A model generated the notes under the pieces. The model had not been told where the DNA came from and did not search any database. It saw only the letters and a program-made list of their open reading frames with translations. Positions 36,835 through 46,916 of a DNA stretch of 64,000 nt are shown piece after piece (positions within the stretch are counted from its first letter, which is position 1; every line of letters begins with the position of its first letter). The stretch comes from Psychrobacter sp. NG254 (GTDB lineage: Bacteria; Pseudomonadota; Gammaproteobacteria; Pseudomonadales; Moraxellaceae). The stretch is taken from the NCBI RefSeq assembly GCF_015277735.1, contig NZ_JADHDA010000003.1:248001-312000 (forward strand), written 5' to 3'. Made by a program: the position numbers and the translations under genes.

Positions 36835-37617
36835 CTATCCTGCTTGATAGTGAGTAGGGTCAGTGACACCAACTTGAGCGAATCCTTGACGGCGTAGCGA
36901 ACAGCTGTCACAAACACCGCAAGCAAGACCGTTTGCATCTGCCTGATAACAAGAGATGGTCTGACCATAATCAACGCCTAGTGACAGACCAAGCTCAATG
37001 GTTTGAGCCTTTGATAACTGTTGTAATGGGGTTTGGATCGATAGGCGATGGCCTGTGACGCCCGCTTTTGTGGCGAGATTGGCCATGTGCTCAAACGCTG
37101 CAATGTACTCTGGACGACAGTCAGGGTAGCCTGAGTAATCGACTGAGCTGACCCCAATTACGATATGGTTGGCATCAGCTACTTCTGCGACGGCTAGCGC
37201 ATACGATAAAAATATGGTGTTGCGGGCAGGGACATACGTGTTTGGAATGGCGTCATTATCGATTTCGTCGCGATTTTTGCTAGGGAATTTATCCGAATCT
37301 CCATCTGGTACGATCATGCTGTGATCGGTCAGCGATGAGCCACCAAGTTGTGCGATGTCAATATCAATAATTCTATGGTTGACCCCTGCGGTATCGGCGA
37401 TAGTTTTTGCCGCGACCAGCTCACTGTTATGGCGCTGCCCGTAGTTAAAGCTTACGGCGGTTACCGATGCATAGCGCGCTTTTGCCCAATACAAACAAGT
37501 CACCGAATCGAGACCACCTGATAACAGCACAACGGCATTTTGATTTTTATTAAGGATATCAAGGTCAGCATTGGAGGTTTGGTTGGTAGAGGTGTTTTGC
37601 ATAGTTATGTTTGTCAT
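36835..37617 (-). CDS. queC: 7-cyano-7-deazaguanine synthase
   Basis: Makes preQ0 from 7-carboxy-7-deazaguanine and ammonia with ATP in queuosine synthesis. The PP-loop is [16 protein letters not shown] (near residue 30). The zinc-binding region at the C-terminus is [22 protein letters not shown] (four Cys). At 260 aa it is slightly longer than E. coli QueC because of a 25-residue Asn/Thr-rich N-terminus; the second ATG (37602) is an alternative start. No riboswitch of the preQ1 type was recognised in the short leader, and queD/queE are not adjacent. Confidence 0.95.
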   Translation of the reverse strand: MTNITMQNTSTNQTSNADLDILNKNQNAVVLLSGGLDSVTCLYWAKARYASVTAVSFNYGQRHNSELVAAKTIADTAGVNHRIIDIDIAQLGGSSLTDHSMIVPDGDSDKFPSKNRDEIDNDAIPNTYVPARNTIFLSYALAVAEVADANHIVIGVSSVDYSGYPDCRPEYIAAFEHMANLATKAGVTGHRLSIQTPLQQLSKAQTIELGLSLGVDYGQTISCYQADANGLACGVCDSCSLRRQGFAQVGVTDPTHYQAG

Positions 37618-37915
37618 AGTGATATCTATTATTGGTTTACGAAAACGGCTATTTTAGCAAAAATACTGCTATTACAGAACCATGAAGCGCCCAATCAAGC
37701 GTCACTAAAGTGACAAAGCGCATTTTAGGGGCTATTTTTTTATCAAACGCTATGTGCCAAAAAATAAATAACGTATTTCGCTCATCTTTTCAAACTGTTA
37801 GCAATATTTGTTATAATCGCAGCGTTTAAAGCGCCAGTCAGGTGACGTCATGGGCGATGCTTTATTGCAGACCGCTTTATAGTAAAACCACCCTTATAAA
37901 GATATTGAGTAACTT

Positions 37916-39082
37916 ATGACCGCAGCAACTTTATTTACGCCAACCTCAACCGATCAATCAAATGAAGCTTCTACTAATACGGGTATCGATAGTCTTGTCT
38001 TAGAAGCTAACAATAGTACTGAAAATTATCAGTATGACGATACCGCTGAAGATGGTAGCCATCTAGATAGCCTTATTGATCATTCTGCTGAGACAGATGC
38101 TCCGACGGATTTTGGCAAACTACAAAAAAAGTTGCGTCGCCAAGTCTCTTGGGCGATTCGGGATTTTAATATGATCGAAGATGGCGATGTGGTGATGGTC
38201 TGTGTCTCAGGTGGCAAAGACAGCTATACCTTGCTGGATATTTTATTATTATTAAAACGTATTGCCCCCATTCATTTTGACATCGTCGCGGTCAATCTCG
38301 ATCAAAAGCAGCCAGGCTATCCTGAAGATATCTTGCCTGCTTATCTTAATGAACAAGGGATTGCTCACTATATCTTAGAAAAAGACACCTATAGCATTGT
38401 CAAAAGTGTGGTACCAGAGGGCAAAACCTATTGCTCGGCGTGCTCACGTCTGCGCCGCGGCTCGTTGTATGGTTTTGCCAAGCAAATTGGCGCGACCAAA
38501 ATCGCTCTTGGACATCATCGTGATGACATGCTTGCGACGTTCTTTTTGAATCTATTTCATGGCGGCACACTTAAATCTATGCCGCCCAAATTGCTGAGTG
38601 ATGACAAGCAAAATATGCTGATTCGCCCATTGGCTTATGTCGAAGAAAAAGACATCATCGAATATGCCAAATTGAAAGCATTCCCAATCATTCCTTGTAA
38701 CTTATGTGGCAGTCAGACCAATCTACAGCGAGCCATCATCAATGACATGCTACGCGAATGGGATAATGCGCATCCACAGCGTTTGGCCTCTATCTTTAAA
38801 GCGATGCAAAACGTGGCCCCATCACAGTTGGCTGACCGTGAGTTGTTTGATTTTGAAACGCTTAGTCTTGATCGTGATGACAATGAGCGTTTGTTTGAAG
38901 GCGACAATATTCAAGCAGGGCAGACAGATGATCTTGCTGAAATGGGTTTGCCAGTATCACCCAAGACACAAACCTTTAATCCAAAATTTGCAAGTGATAA
39001 GCCGTATGCGCTCGCATCAGAAGATGCCGAGAGCAATGAACGTAGCGCTAAAAAGATACCAACGATCAATCCGGTTATTTAA
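37916..39082 (+). CDS. ttcA: tRNA 2-thiocytidine(32) synthetase
   Basis: Iron-sulfur-dependent enzyme that thiolates C32 of certain tRNAs. The PP-loop SGGKDS is at residues 98-103, followed by the cluster-binding [14 protein letters not shown] and later [14 protein letters not shown]. The core matches TtcA closely. At 388 aa it exceeds E. coli TtcA (311 aa) because of an acidic N-terminal extension of about 65 residues (many Thr, Asp, Glu) and a C-terminal tail of about 50 residues, both low in complexity and probably disordered. It shares a bidirectional terminator with fixH. Confidence 0.95.
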   Translation: MTAATLFTPTSTDQSNEASTNTGIDSLVLEANNSTENYQYDDTAEDGSHLDSLIDHSAETDAPTDFGKLQKKLRRQVSWAIRDFNMIEDGDVVMVCVSGGKDSYTLLDILLLLKRIAPIHFDIVAVNLDQKQPGYPEDILPAYLNEQGIAHYILEKDTYSIVKSVVPEGKTYCSACSRLRRGSLYGFAKQIGATKIALGHHRDDMLATFFLNLFHGGTLKSMPPKLLSDDKQNMLIRPLAYVEEKDIIEYAKLKAFPIIPCNLCGSQTNLQRAIINDMLREWDNAHPQRLASIFKAMQNVAPSQLADRELFDFETLSLDRDDNERLFEGDNIQAGQTDDLAEMGLPVSPKTQTFNPKFASDKPYALASEDAESNERSAKKIPTINPVI

Positions 39083-39146
39083 CGTTTTGTGTTTGCGTGT
39101 TTTATGATTGAGTGCTTTGTGAGTTAATACTCATTGTACGAACAAT

Positions 39147-39185
39147 AAAAAACCAGCCATTCTGTCATGAATGGCTGGTTTTTTT
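39147..39185. terminator. Bidirectional terminator between ttcA and fixH
   Basis: AAAAAACCAGCCATTC, a short loop and GAATGGCTGGTTTTTTT. It lies between convergent genes. Confidence 0.9.
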
Positions 39186-39217
39186 GAGTCTCAATATTAG
39201 GGCATAGCCTAACAAAG

Positions 39218-39799
39218 TTAGCTTTTAGCAAACACAGGCAGTGGATTAAAGCTAACCTCTGAGCGTGGCAGTTTTGCCACATCTTGCATGCGCCAGTCTT
39301 CTTTACCATCGTTACTGACTTGCAAATAGTATTTGGCTCTTACCGAATCGAGCTCTACTTGCGCGCTGTACTTATTGCCCTCGACATGTTTCAAAACGAC
39401 GTCATGGTCTTTTTTGACATCCGTGGCGTGTGAGATAGAGAGATCTAGCGTATCAGGATAAGTCAGCGGCGTACCATTTAGTAGCTTGCCTGACTGTAGG
39501 CTTTGCTCAGGATAATTCAAATAAAACACAATATCACCACTATCTGAAAATTGCATTTTGCCATGCAAGTCTAAGTCGTAAGTCAGCTTGTCACGTGACA
39601 CGTCATGATAGAGCGTTTTGCCATCCATATACCAGTCGTCTCGTACCACGCTATCACGAATTTGATAAGAGTAATAAACGAAATATATACAGGCAATGAC
39701 CACAAATGCGGGCATGCCAATCACAAAGATAACCACCATATAGTTCTTGTACCATGGCTGAGTATCTTGATGCTTAAAGTTCGGTGCTGGAGTAGACAT
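39218..39799 (-). CDS. fixH: FixH family protein (cbb3 oxidase assembly)
   Basis: A 193-aa membrane-anchored protein from the ATG at 39799; the open frame reaches a TTG six codons earlier, but the ATG has a GGT-type ribosome-binding sequence. One N-terminal helix (YMVVIFVIGMPAFVVIACIY, about 20-40) is followed by a periplasmic domain with strands and no metal motif. FixH proteins are linked to cbb3 oxidase copper/assembly functions. Together with ccoG 185 bp upstream it forms the accessory part of the cbb3 cluster. Confidence 0.87.
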   Translation of the reverse strand: MSTPAPNFKHQDTQPWYKNYMVVIFVIGMPAFVVIACIYFVYYSYQIRDSVVRDDWYMDGKTLYHDVSRDKLTYDLDLHGKMQFSDSGDIVFYLNYPEQSLQSGKLLNGTPLTYPDTLDLSISHATDVKKDHDVVLKHVEGNKYSAQVELDSVRAKYYLQVSNDGKEDWRMQDVAKLPRSEVSFNPLPVFAKS

Positions 39800-39983
39800 A
39801 ACATACCTATTAATCAAATAATTATTCAGCAGATACCGTTCAGAATATATTTATTCGAGAAGTATCTACAAACGGTAATCTGATGGCAGAATGCTATCAG
39901 TTTAAGGATAAATACTCATCCAATAGCCTGTAGCGACTGAAGCCAAGCCACTGATTTCTAATAAGCCACTGACTTCTAAAAAT

Positions 39984-41393
39984 TTACTGACCTTGGGTGG
40001 TAAAGACATTTTGTTTACTGACTTTGTATTTACCATCTTCACTGGTCACATTCAACGTCACAGGAGTTTGACCAAACTCAATCGTATCAGGATTACCATA
40101 GATACTCACCGGCATATCAAAACTTTCACCTGCCTCTAAAGGCACATCATTGAAACGCAGCTCTAGACTGAGGCCTTTTTGCGGTGCCAGCGTGATTTTA
40201 TAGGCGTGAGGCTCTTGGGTTTTATTGGTCAGCTTGACGATATAGCTGTTCTCAATCATGCCTTGGCTGTTGATAGAGGATAACTGGTTGCGGTCGCGGC
40301 GAATATCAATCTCTAGTGGCACGCGATCTGTTAAAGCATATATAACACCGCCGCATAGCACCAATAATAATGCCAAATAGGCAAATAAGCGGGGACGTAA
40401 TAACCGACTGGGTTCTTTTTCTGCCAGTTGACGTTCGGTCGTATAGCGAATGAGCCCGCGCGCATAGCCGACTTTGTCCATCACCTCATTACAGGCATCA
40501 ATACAAGCGGCACACTGAATACAGGCCACTTGTAATCCATCGCGAATATCGATACCAGTGGGGCAGACCTGCACACACATGGTACATTCAATACAGTCAC
40601 CTAGATGCTCAGGGTTCGTGCCTTTTTTACGAGTACCGCGTGGCTCACCGCGCTCATAATCATAAGAGACGATCAGCGTGTCTTTATCAAACATCACGCT
40701 CTGAAAACGACCATAAGGACAGATCTGTACACACATCTGCTCACGCATGTATCCCGCATTGGCATAAGTGGCAAAGGTAAAGATAAACATCGAGACCCAT
40801 ACCCATGTTGGCCAGTCAGGCACAGGAATCATCCCCACTGTCTGCCAACTATGGTAAAGCGAATCTGTCCCTGCCACATAACTGACAAAGGTCGCAGCGG
40901 TAATGATAGAGAGCAGCAACCAAATAGAATATACCGTCGTGCGCTTAAATGCTTTGCTCGCACTCATCGGTTCTTTATCAAATTTCATACGCTTATTGCG
41001 ATCACCAATCACCCATTTTTCGACATATTGGTACAGATGCGTCCAAATCGTTTGTGGACAAGCATAACCGCACCATACACGACCTGCATATACAGTGACC
41101 ATAAACAACGTAAATGCTGCAATCAGAGCAAATGCTGCTATAAAATAAAAGTCCTGCGTCAAAAATGTCATGCCAAAGATATAGTAATGCTGGGATGGCA
41201 CATCAAACCATATTGCTTGTCTGTCGTTATAGCGTAGCCATGGTAAAAGCAAAAAAGCAGCCAAAAGCGCATACATCGTGATGACGCGAATATTTTGATA
41301 AAAACCTGTCACAAACCTTGGGTGTATACGATGCTTGGTCGCATCAAGATCAATCTGCTGTACAGGTATTTTATTGGATGGTTGTGCTGACAT
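39984..41393 (-). CDS. ccoG: Cytochrome c oxidase accessory protein CcoG
   Basis: A 469-aa membrane ferredoxin-like protein needed for cbb3 oxidase maturation, where it can reduce copper. Five hydrophobic helices span about 30-60, 75-100, 150-175, 190-210 and 335-360. Cysteine motifs are WCGYACPQTIW, CVQICPYGRFQ, and the dicluster CIECTMCVQVCPTG and CIQCAACIDACNEV. The C-terminal IG-like domain (from about 365) is periplasmic. It is separated from ccoP by a 265-bp MITE-like element and a terminator, so it probably has its own promoter. Confidence 0.95.
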   Translation of the reverse strand: MSAQPSNKIPVQQIDLDATKHRIHPRFVTGFYQNIRVITMYALLAAFLLLPWLRYNDRQAIWFDVPSQHYYIFGMTFLTQDFYFIAAFALIAAFTLFMVTVYAGRVWCGYACPQTIWTHLYQYVEKWVIGDRNKRMKFDKEPMSASKAFKRTTVYSIWLLLSIITAATFVSYVAGTDSLYHSWQTVGMIPVPDWPTWVWVSMFIFTFATYANAGYMREQMCVQICPYGRFQSVMFDKDTLIVSYDYERGEPRGTRKKGTNPEHLGDCIECTMCVQVCPTGIDIRDGLQVACIQCAACIDACNEVMDKVGYARGLIRYTTERQLAEKEPSRLLRPRLFAYLALLLVLCGGVIYALTDRVPLEIDIRRDRNQLSSINSQGMIENSYIVKLTNKTQEPHAYKITLAPQKGLSLELRFNDVPLEAGESFDMPVSIYGNPDTIEFGQTPVTLNVTSEDGKYKVSKQNVFTTQGQ

Positions 41394-41745
41394 AAACGTG
41401 CCTCTTTAAAAAAAGAATCAGTCTGCTGGCATGATGAACAAACATCTTTTATGATCAGATGTATGAGTGTGTGATGTTATCAATGTCAGTAATTAGTGGA
41501 TAAGGGATTGAGCACAGTGTGAGCCGATCCACCTACTACAGAATACTTAGTTCTATTTGCTAATCATGAGTTTTAAATCACCGATAGAGCGCTATCAAAG
41601 CCATTTAAATCTGTTATTAGCAGTCTATTTTAAAACACAGTTATTCTAACATTCTCCCTACTAATAATGGGGGAATGCATGCGAAAAACAATTGATATGA
41701 TAAAGTATTTTCGCGTGTTTATAATATTCGTTGTTCGTAAAGCTA

Positions 41746-42010
41746 GGGTCTGTTTGATATTCAAATATTAGGGCTGCTGATCGCTAAAATTGCACCAAAC
41801 TAGGCGCAAACCGACGATAATGTCGAGACCTTAGCTAGATTTGTAACAACGTTTGGGGTGATTTTAGCATCAGCCTTTCAGGGCAGTACTCTTTTCTGCC
41901 AATATATGGCGAAATTGTTTAACCTAGAATGACTAGGCATCAAAAATTTCACTGCATGTTGTCTAAAAAATAGTCACTGCCAGCGTCACATTTGAATATC
42001 AAACAGACCC
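41746..42010 (+). mobile_element. 265-bp MITE-like element, copy 1
   Basis: Non-coding element with perfect inverted ends of at least 21 bp, beginning GGGTCTGTTTGATATTCAA, flanked by TA on both sides (41744-41745, 42011-42012). The interior contains a second inverted repeat (GCTAAAATTG region near 41783 and GATTTTAGCATCAGC near 41862). It matches copy 2 at 50398-50662 in length and nearly all of its interior, in opposite orientation. It has no coding frame, so it must have been moved by a transposase elsewhere. Confidence 0.9.
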
Positions 42011-42028
42011 TACATATGAATAAAAGAA

Positions 42029-42060
42029 AAAGGGAGAACTGTAATGACAGTTCTCCCTTT
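42029..42060 (-). terminator. Intrinsic terminator after ccoP
   Basis: AAAGGGAGAACTGT, AATG loop, ACAGTTCTCCCTTT; on the minus strand it is followed by TTTTTCTTTT, about 55 nt past the ccoP stop. Confidence 0.9.
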
Positions 42061-42114
42061 ATCAAATCTCATCCATATATAGCACAGTCGTAGTAATTTA
42101 GAATTAGCCGCCGC

Positions 42115-43266
42115 TTAGTTAGCAGTCGCTTCTTCAGTTGCTACTGGTTGAACCGCAGCAGCTGTTACAGCTGGTGCTTCAGCCGATTTGCCAGTTCTGT
42201 CCGATAGTGAGTAGATATAAGCAGCAAGTAGCATAATACGCTCATTACCTAGCTTAGTTTCCCACTGTGGCATTACGCCTGCACGACCATAACGTAATGT
42301 ATTGCGTACTGTCTCACGCTCACCGCCATATAACCAGATATTATCGGTTAGATTTGGTGCGCCTGCTGAGATCATACCTTTGCCGTTTTCAGAGTGACAC
42401 AATGCACAATTCTGTTTAAAGATGGCTGCACCTTGGTTTACTAGGGTTTGATCCAGCTTACCATTGCTCTTGCTACCATTATTAGCAGATAGTGACAGCA
42501 CATATTCTGACGCTGCACGCACACCATCTTCACCGATCTGATCACGCCAAGCAGGCATACCGCCGACACGACCATTATGCAATGTGGTCAAAATGTTGGT
42601 GGCTTCGCCGCCATGTAACCAATCATTGTCGGTCAGGTTAGGGTAGCCAGTAGCACCTTTGGCGTTAGAGCCGTGACACACCGCACAGTTCTGTAAGAAC
42701 AAACGGCTACCCACTTTTAGCGCATTTGGATTTTCAGACAGTTTTTCGACATAAGGAGCAAGTTCTGCCACTTTACCATCGATTTGAGTCTGTAAATCTG
42801 CTGGTGGGTTTTCACTACGACGCATGGTCGCTTGTAGCTCATTTAGCGTACCAAGTGTCGCCGTTGCGCCTGCTGCATTAGCTTTCACAAGAATACTTTT
42901 TTCAAAGTTATCTGTGAATACTTTGTTATTGCTTTCAAGATCACTGAACAGCTCGTTTTTAGAGGTCCAAGGGACAGTTTCCCCATCGACTTCTACGGTT
43001 GCGATACCTTCCCAATGCTTCGGAAACATAGCTGGGAAAAATATCCAATAAGCGACGCCCCAAACGATTGAACCAAAAAATATCACCAACCACCATTTAG
43101 GAAGTGGTTTGTCGTATTCTCGGATGCCGTCATATTCATGACCAGTCGTACCGTCTTCTTCTAAGCTTGGCTTGTATTTTATTACAAACAGCAGAACACC
43201 AAGAATAAAAAGCCAGCAGCCGATACTGATTAGCGTGATCCAAGAACTCCAAAAAAATGTCATCAT
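42115..43266 (-). CDS. ccoP: cbb3-type cytochrome c oxidase subunit III (CcoP)
   Basis: A 383-aa dihaem cytochrome c that passes electrons to the catalytic subunit. Two transmembrane helices lie at about 8-29 and 58-77. Haem-binding motifs are CAVCH (194-198) and CALCH (287-291), each followed by a Met-containing loop. The C-terminus has an Ala/Glu-rich tail. Its ATG overlaps the ccoQ stop, so translation is probably coupled. Encoded in the operon ccoNOQP with the gene order usual for proteobacteria. Confidence 0.96.
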   Translation of the reverse strand: MMTFFWSSWITLISIGCWLFILGVLLFVIKYKPSLEEDGTTGHEYDGIREYDKPLPKWWLVIFFGSIVWGVAYWIFFPAMFPKHWEGIATVEVDGETVPWTSKNELFSDLESNNKVFTDNFEKSILVKANAAGATATLGTLNELQATMRRSENPPADLQTQIDGKVAELAPYVEKLSENPNALKVGSRLFLQNCAVCHGSNAKGATGYPNLTDNDWLHGGEATNILTTLHNGRVGGMPAWRDQIGEDGVRAASEYVLSLSANNGSKSNGKLDQTLVNQGAAIFKQNCALCHSENGKGMISAGAPNLTDNIWLYGGERETVRNTLRYGRAGVMPQWETKLGNERIMLLAAYIYSLSDRTGKSAEAPAVTAAAVQPVATEEATAN

Positions 43267-43442
43267 TTATCCTTATTGCGCTGCTCTTCAGACAGAGATT
43301 TTATATCCTCGTCATCAAGCGCAAGTTGTGCATCTTCTTCGAAGCGTTTTTTGTTTTTTGGCGAATACGCCCACCATGCAACGCCTACGAAGGCAATAAA
43401 GGCAGAAACGGTCGCAATTGTTTGTAATTCACCAATACCCAT
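43263..43442 (-). CDS. ccoQ: cbb3-type oxidase subunit CcoQ
   Basis: A 59-aa small subunit read directly from the minus strand: [20 protein letters not shown] with one helix (residues about 8-27), then the typical AWWAYSPKNKKRFEEDAQLA and an acidic tail ending NKDK. Its ATG overlaps the ccoO stop by one base (TAATG) and its TGA overlaps the ccoP ATG. CcoQ stabilises the complex. It is too short for many gene finders and easily missed. Confidence 0.93.
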   Translation of the reverse strand: MGIGELQTIATVSAFIAFVGVAWWAYSPKNKKRFEEDAQLALDDEDIKSLSEEQRNKDK

Positions 43443-44080
43443 TAGCGCTGTCCTTCCATTGCGGTACCCAGCTGCTGTAAATAAGCAACCAAAGCATCAA
43501 GCTCTGTGGCACCTAGGACAGCATCAGGAGCGCCTTCGATGTCTGCTTCAGTATAAGGGACACCAAAGCGATCGCGGAATAGGCGCATTTTGTCTTGAAT
43601 GTTTTCGCCATCCACTTCGTTTTCAGCAAGCCAAGGGAAACCGGGCATTACTGATTCTGGTACGAGTGAACGTGGATTGATCAAATGTTGCTTTTGCCAA
43701 TCTTCAGAATAGCGACCGCCAACACGTGCTAAATCAGGTCCAGTACGTTTCGAACCCCATAAAAATGGATGATCCCACGTAGACTCAGCAGCACGCGAAT
43801 AGGGTCCATAACGTTCAACTTCTGCACGTAGTGGGCGAACCATTTGAGTATGACAAACATGACACCCTTCACGGATGTAAATATCACGACCTTCAAACTC
43901 AAGCGCTGTCCAAGGCTCCATTGCTGGAAGTGGCGCATTCACACCACCATCTTCAGGACCCTTGTTATCATATATCAATGGTACGATTTCAACGAGCGTT
44001 GCAAAACTAATAGCAATCACGATACCAATGACTAACAGGCCTGTATTTTTTTCAATAATTTCATGCGGTGTACCAGCCAT
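43442..44080 (-). CDS. ccoO: cbb3-type cytochrome c oxidase subunit II (CcoO)
   Basis: A 212-aa monohaem cytochrome c anchored by one N-terminal helix (about residues 14-34). The haem motif is CHVCH at 73-77, and the family sequence [20 protein letters not shown] is exact. [18 protein letters not shown] is the conserved following block, and Met in PGFPW-type loops is the other axial ligand. It lies 9 nt after ccoN and overlaps ccoQ. Confidence 0.97.
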   Translation of the reverse strand: MAGTPHEIIEKNTGLLVIGIVIAISFATLVEIVPLIYDNKGPEDGGVNAPLPAMEPWTALEFEGRDIYIREGCHVCHTQMVRPLRAEVERYGPYSRAAESTWDHPFLWGSKRTGPDLARVGGRYSEDWQKQHLINPRSLVPESVMPGFPWLAENEVDGENIQDKMRLFRDRFGVPYTEADIEGAPDAVLGATELDALVAYLQQLGTAMEGQR

Positions 44081-44089
44081 GATCGCTCC

Positions 44090-45571
44090 TTATACGTTAG
44101 CTGTCGAAGGTTTTTCGACACTAGGTTCATGATCCGTTGGATCAGCGACATCTACAGGCTTACCTTCTGGCATCTTGAGTGTTTTATAGCAGTTATAAGC
44201 CATAATAAACATACCCGACACATACAAGAAGCCACCAAAAGCACGGCCAATATATGGGAAATGCGAGAATTCAACAGTATCAACGAAGCTATATACCAAA
44301 GTACCGTCTGGGTTCGTCGCAAGCCACATCATGCCTTGGCCAATACCTGAGATCCACATAGAAACGATATAGAAAATCGTTCCTGCAGTTGCAAGCCAAA
44401 AATGCGTGGTGATTAAGCTGATAGAGTACATCTTTGGTTTGTTATAAATACGAGGTAATAGTACATACAAAGAACCAATCGTGATCATACCAACCCAGCC
44501 AAGCGCACCTGAGTGTACGTGACCAATAGTCCAATCGGTATTGTGCGATAGCGCATTGACTGTCTTAATAGACATCATTGGGCCTTCGAACGTCGACATG
44601 GCATAGAACGATAGTGCAACAATCATAAAGCGAATGATCGGATCGGTACGTAACTTATCCCAACTGCCTGATAACGTTAGTACACCGTTGATCATACCAC
44701 CCCAAGAAGGTGCAAATAGGATGATTGAGAATACCATTGCTAATGACTGCGTCCAATCTGGAAGCGCTGAATAATGCAAATGGTGACCACCAGCCCACAT
44801 GTATGAAGCAATCAATGCCCAAAAGTGAACGATAGACAAACGGTAAGAATAAATAGGGCGGCCAATCTGTACTGGAACGAAGTAATACATCATTCCAAGG
44901 AAAGCTGCCGTTAGATAAAAACCTACTGCGTTATGACCATACCACCACTGCACCATGGCATCAGTTGCGCCGCCAAATAGCGAATACGACTTAAAGGCAC
45001 TAACAGGAATCGCCATACTGTTTACGATATGTAGTAGTGCAATCGTAATGATGAAAGCGGCGAAAAACCAGTTAGCCACATAGATATGTGAGGTTTTACG
45101 TTTGATGAGCGTACCAAAAAAGACGATGGCATAAGAGATCCAGACCAACGCGATTAAGATATCGATAGGCCACTCAAGCTCAGCGTATTCTTTACTTGAA
45201 GTCAAACCTAGTGGTAAGGTAATGACAGCAGAAACGATCACTGCTTGCCAACCCCAAAAGGTGAACCAAGCCAAATACGGTGCGAACAGGCGTGTTTTAC
45301 AGGTACGCTGAACGATATAGTAAGACGTTGCGAACAGGGCAGAACCACCGAACGCAAAAATCACCGCATTGGTATGCAGTGGTCTCAAACGACTAAAAGT
45401 CAGCCATGGAATGTCAAAGTTGAGTGCTGGCCATGCTAACTGTGAAGCAATGAACACACCAAGACTCATGCCGACGATGCCCCATACTACGGCCATGGTC
45501 GTAAAGAATCTTATGACTGTAATTTCATACTCACGGTCATTAGGGTTGGTTGCTGTGTTTTGTAAACTCAT
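44090..45571 (-). CDS. ccoN: cbb3-type cytochrome c oxidase subunit I (CcoN)
   Basis: The 493-aa catalytic subunit of a high-affinity terminal oxidase, with 12 membrane helices, a low-spin haem b and the haem b3/CuB site. Ligand segments include [55 protein letters not shown] and [17 protein letters not shown]. The Tyr in the active site is in the cbb3-specific YGHNA-type region. It heads the leftward ccoNOQP operon. Such oxidases serve in low oxygen and are often under FNR/ANR control. Confidence 0.97.
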   Translation of the reverse strand: MSLQNTATNPNDREYEITVIRFFTTMAVVWGIVGMSLGVFIASQLAWPALNFDIPWLTFSRLRPLHTNAVIFAFGGSALFATSYYIVQRTCKTRLFAPYLAWFTFWGWQAVIVSAVITLPLGLTSSKEYAELEWPIDILIALVWISYAIVFFGTLIKRKTSHIYVANWFFAAFIITIALLHIVNSMAIPVSAFKSYSLFGGATDAMVQWWYGHNAVGFYLTAAFLGMMYYFVPVQIGRPIYSYRLSIVHFWALIASYMWAGGHHLHYSALPDWTQSLAMVFSIILFAPSWGGMINGVLTLSGSWDKLRTDPIIRFMIVALSFYAMSTFEGPMMSIKTVNALSHNTDWTIGHVHSGALGWVGMITIGSLYVLLPRIYNKPKMYSISLITTHFWLATAGTIFYIVSMWISGIGQGMMWLATNPDGTLVYSFVDTVEFSHFPYIGRAFGGFLYVSGMFIMAYNCYKTLKMPEGKPVDVADPTDHEPSVEKPSTANV

Positions 45572-46383
45572 TGGATGATTCCTTTACAGCCCGAATTATC
45601 AACAGAATTAACCAATAATCCACACAATCTTCATTTGAGATCTCAATTATAGCCATGTATAAGCTGATAATTATCGTGGCACATATTGCTTTTTGGTCTG
45701 TTATCACCGTGATGTCATTAACTGTTAATCTAAGCTTTTGCTATGTATCAGTAAACACCAATAAATAGAAGTAAGCGCTTTATGCGCTATGCTCAAAGCC
45801 AATTGACAGTAGGATTGTTAATATATCATCAAGGTAAATAAGAAGACGCGCCGTTTTTGGACATCAAACATCTAATGAGGCTAAATATGTATCTTAATTA
45901 TTACGAAGAAATCTGTACTAATGAAGATAGATACCCTTATCTATAGGGCTATAAAACGCACTAACTATAGATGGATGCTAGCGGCAGCTGACAAAAAACA
46001 TGTTTATGTAATGTTTGGTTAAAACTCCCGACTCTGTTTAAGGGTATTGTAACGCAATCCTAATAAAATATCATCAGAACTATGCGGCAAAATACAAACT
46101 CTTTGGTATAAATGTGAGCAGGCAACTTATTATTGCGGTGCCACTCCTGTATTTTATACACAATGTTGTCACTATTCTAGCTGCTCGTTTCAAACCCTTA
46201 CGGTAAAAGCCAACTTGTAAAGGAGTTTTGTAACAGAGCTATTGCTTGGCCTATAAATAGATTTTACTTATTATCAGGTCGACCCTTATAATGACCTTCG
46301 AGCTAGGGATACCCCAATAGACCAATCACTGGTATATTGACGAGTAGTGTCCGTCCAATAAAATACCAATTAAGGGTAATAAG
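45572..46383. other. Divergent control region upstream of ccoN and the SCP2 gene
   Basis: An 812-bp gene-free stretch. It holds TATAAT on the minus strand (45646-45651), a palindrome TTGAGATCTCAA (45635-45646) and a degenerate FNR/ANR-like site CTGATAATTATCGT (45664-45677) upstream of ccoN. The remaining 650 bp have no recognisable gene or repeat. AAGGG near 46373 is the SCP2 ribosome-binding site. Confidence 0.45.
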
Positions 46384-46773
46384 ATGGCAGTTTTTTTGAG
46401 CAATGAATGGTTTGAGCAAGTAGAAACAATGGGTAATGAAGCGGGCGAATTGAATCTGCCGCCAGCACTTGCCAATATGATCGTGAACCTAAAAGTCTCT
46501 GATGCTGAACAAGACATCGAAGCCAATTTCACCAATGGCTTGTTGCATCGCGGTTTAAATGATGCGGCAACGACTACCTTGTTGCTTGACCGCAGTATTC
46601 TGCAGTCTATCATCACAGATTTTGATACCAATCAGATCATGGGTGCCTTTATGAGCGGTAAAATCCGCGTCGAAGGCGATATGTCACAGTTGATGGCGGT
46701 ACAGACTGCTCGCCCAAGTGCTGAGCAAAAAGAACTGTATACCCGTATCAAATCCATGACCACAATGGCTTAA
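46384..46773 (+). CDS. SCP2 sterol-binding domain protein
   Basis: A 129-aa single-domain protein of the SCP2 fold, which binds lipids or acyl chains in a hydrophobic cavity. Typical segments are NMIVNLKVSDAEQDIEANFTNGLLHRG, TTTLLLDRSILQSI and GAFMSGKIRVEGDMSQLMAVQ. The last is the hallmark G-K-x-x-x-x-G-D pattern. Bacterial stand-alone SCP2 proteins have no settled role. No partner gene is adjacent; the next gene is convergent across a long perfect hairpin. Confidence 0.88.
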   Translation: MAVFLSNEWFEQVETMGNEAGELNLPPALANMIVNLKVSDAEQDIEANFTNGLLHRGLNDAATTTLLLDRSILQSIITDFDTNQIMGAFMSGKIRVEGDMSQLMAVQTARPSAEQKELYTRIKSMTTMA

Positions 46774-46834
46774 TTGATACTTAGTCGACAGTTTGGTGCA
46801 TGTGTCATGCATGACAGTCGCTGAATTAATAAGT

Positions 46835-46888
46835 TCATGAAATGTAAAAAGCCTCTAATATAAATTAGAGGCTTTTTACATTTCATGA
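46835..46888. terminator. Bidirectional terminator with a perfect 25-bp stem
   Basis: TCATGAAATGTAAAAAGCCT at the left continues to a 4-nt loop (46860-46863) and is mirrored base for base to 46888. The inner GCCTCTAAT stem with A/T runs is the terminator core. It lies between convergent genes. Confidence 0.92.
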
Positions 46889-46916
46889 CTGTGACAGCTA
46901 GATAGCCGTTATTTAA

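Noticed and set aside
37618..37915. Possible preQ1 or other riboswitch around queC/ttcA
   Set aside because: No conserved core of a known riboswitch class could be found in the leader; the 298-bp gap is simply a divergent promoter region.
40605..41237. 210-aa rightward frame within ccoG
   Set aside because: Antisense to the conserved Cys motifs of CcoG; Cys/His-rich composition is a by-product of the opposite strand.
45572..46383. Possible small RNA or lost gene in the 812-bp gap before ccoN
   Set aside because: No coding frame with a ribosome-binding site, strong terminator or repeat was found that would support one.
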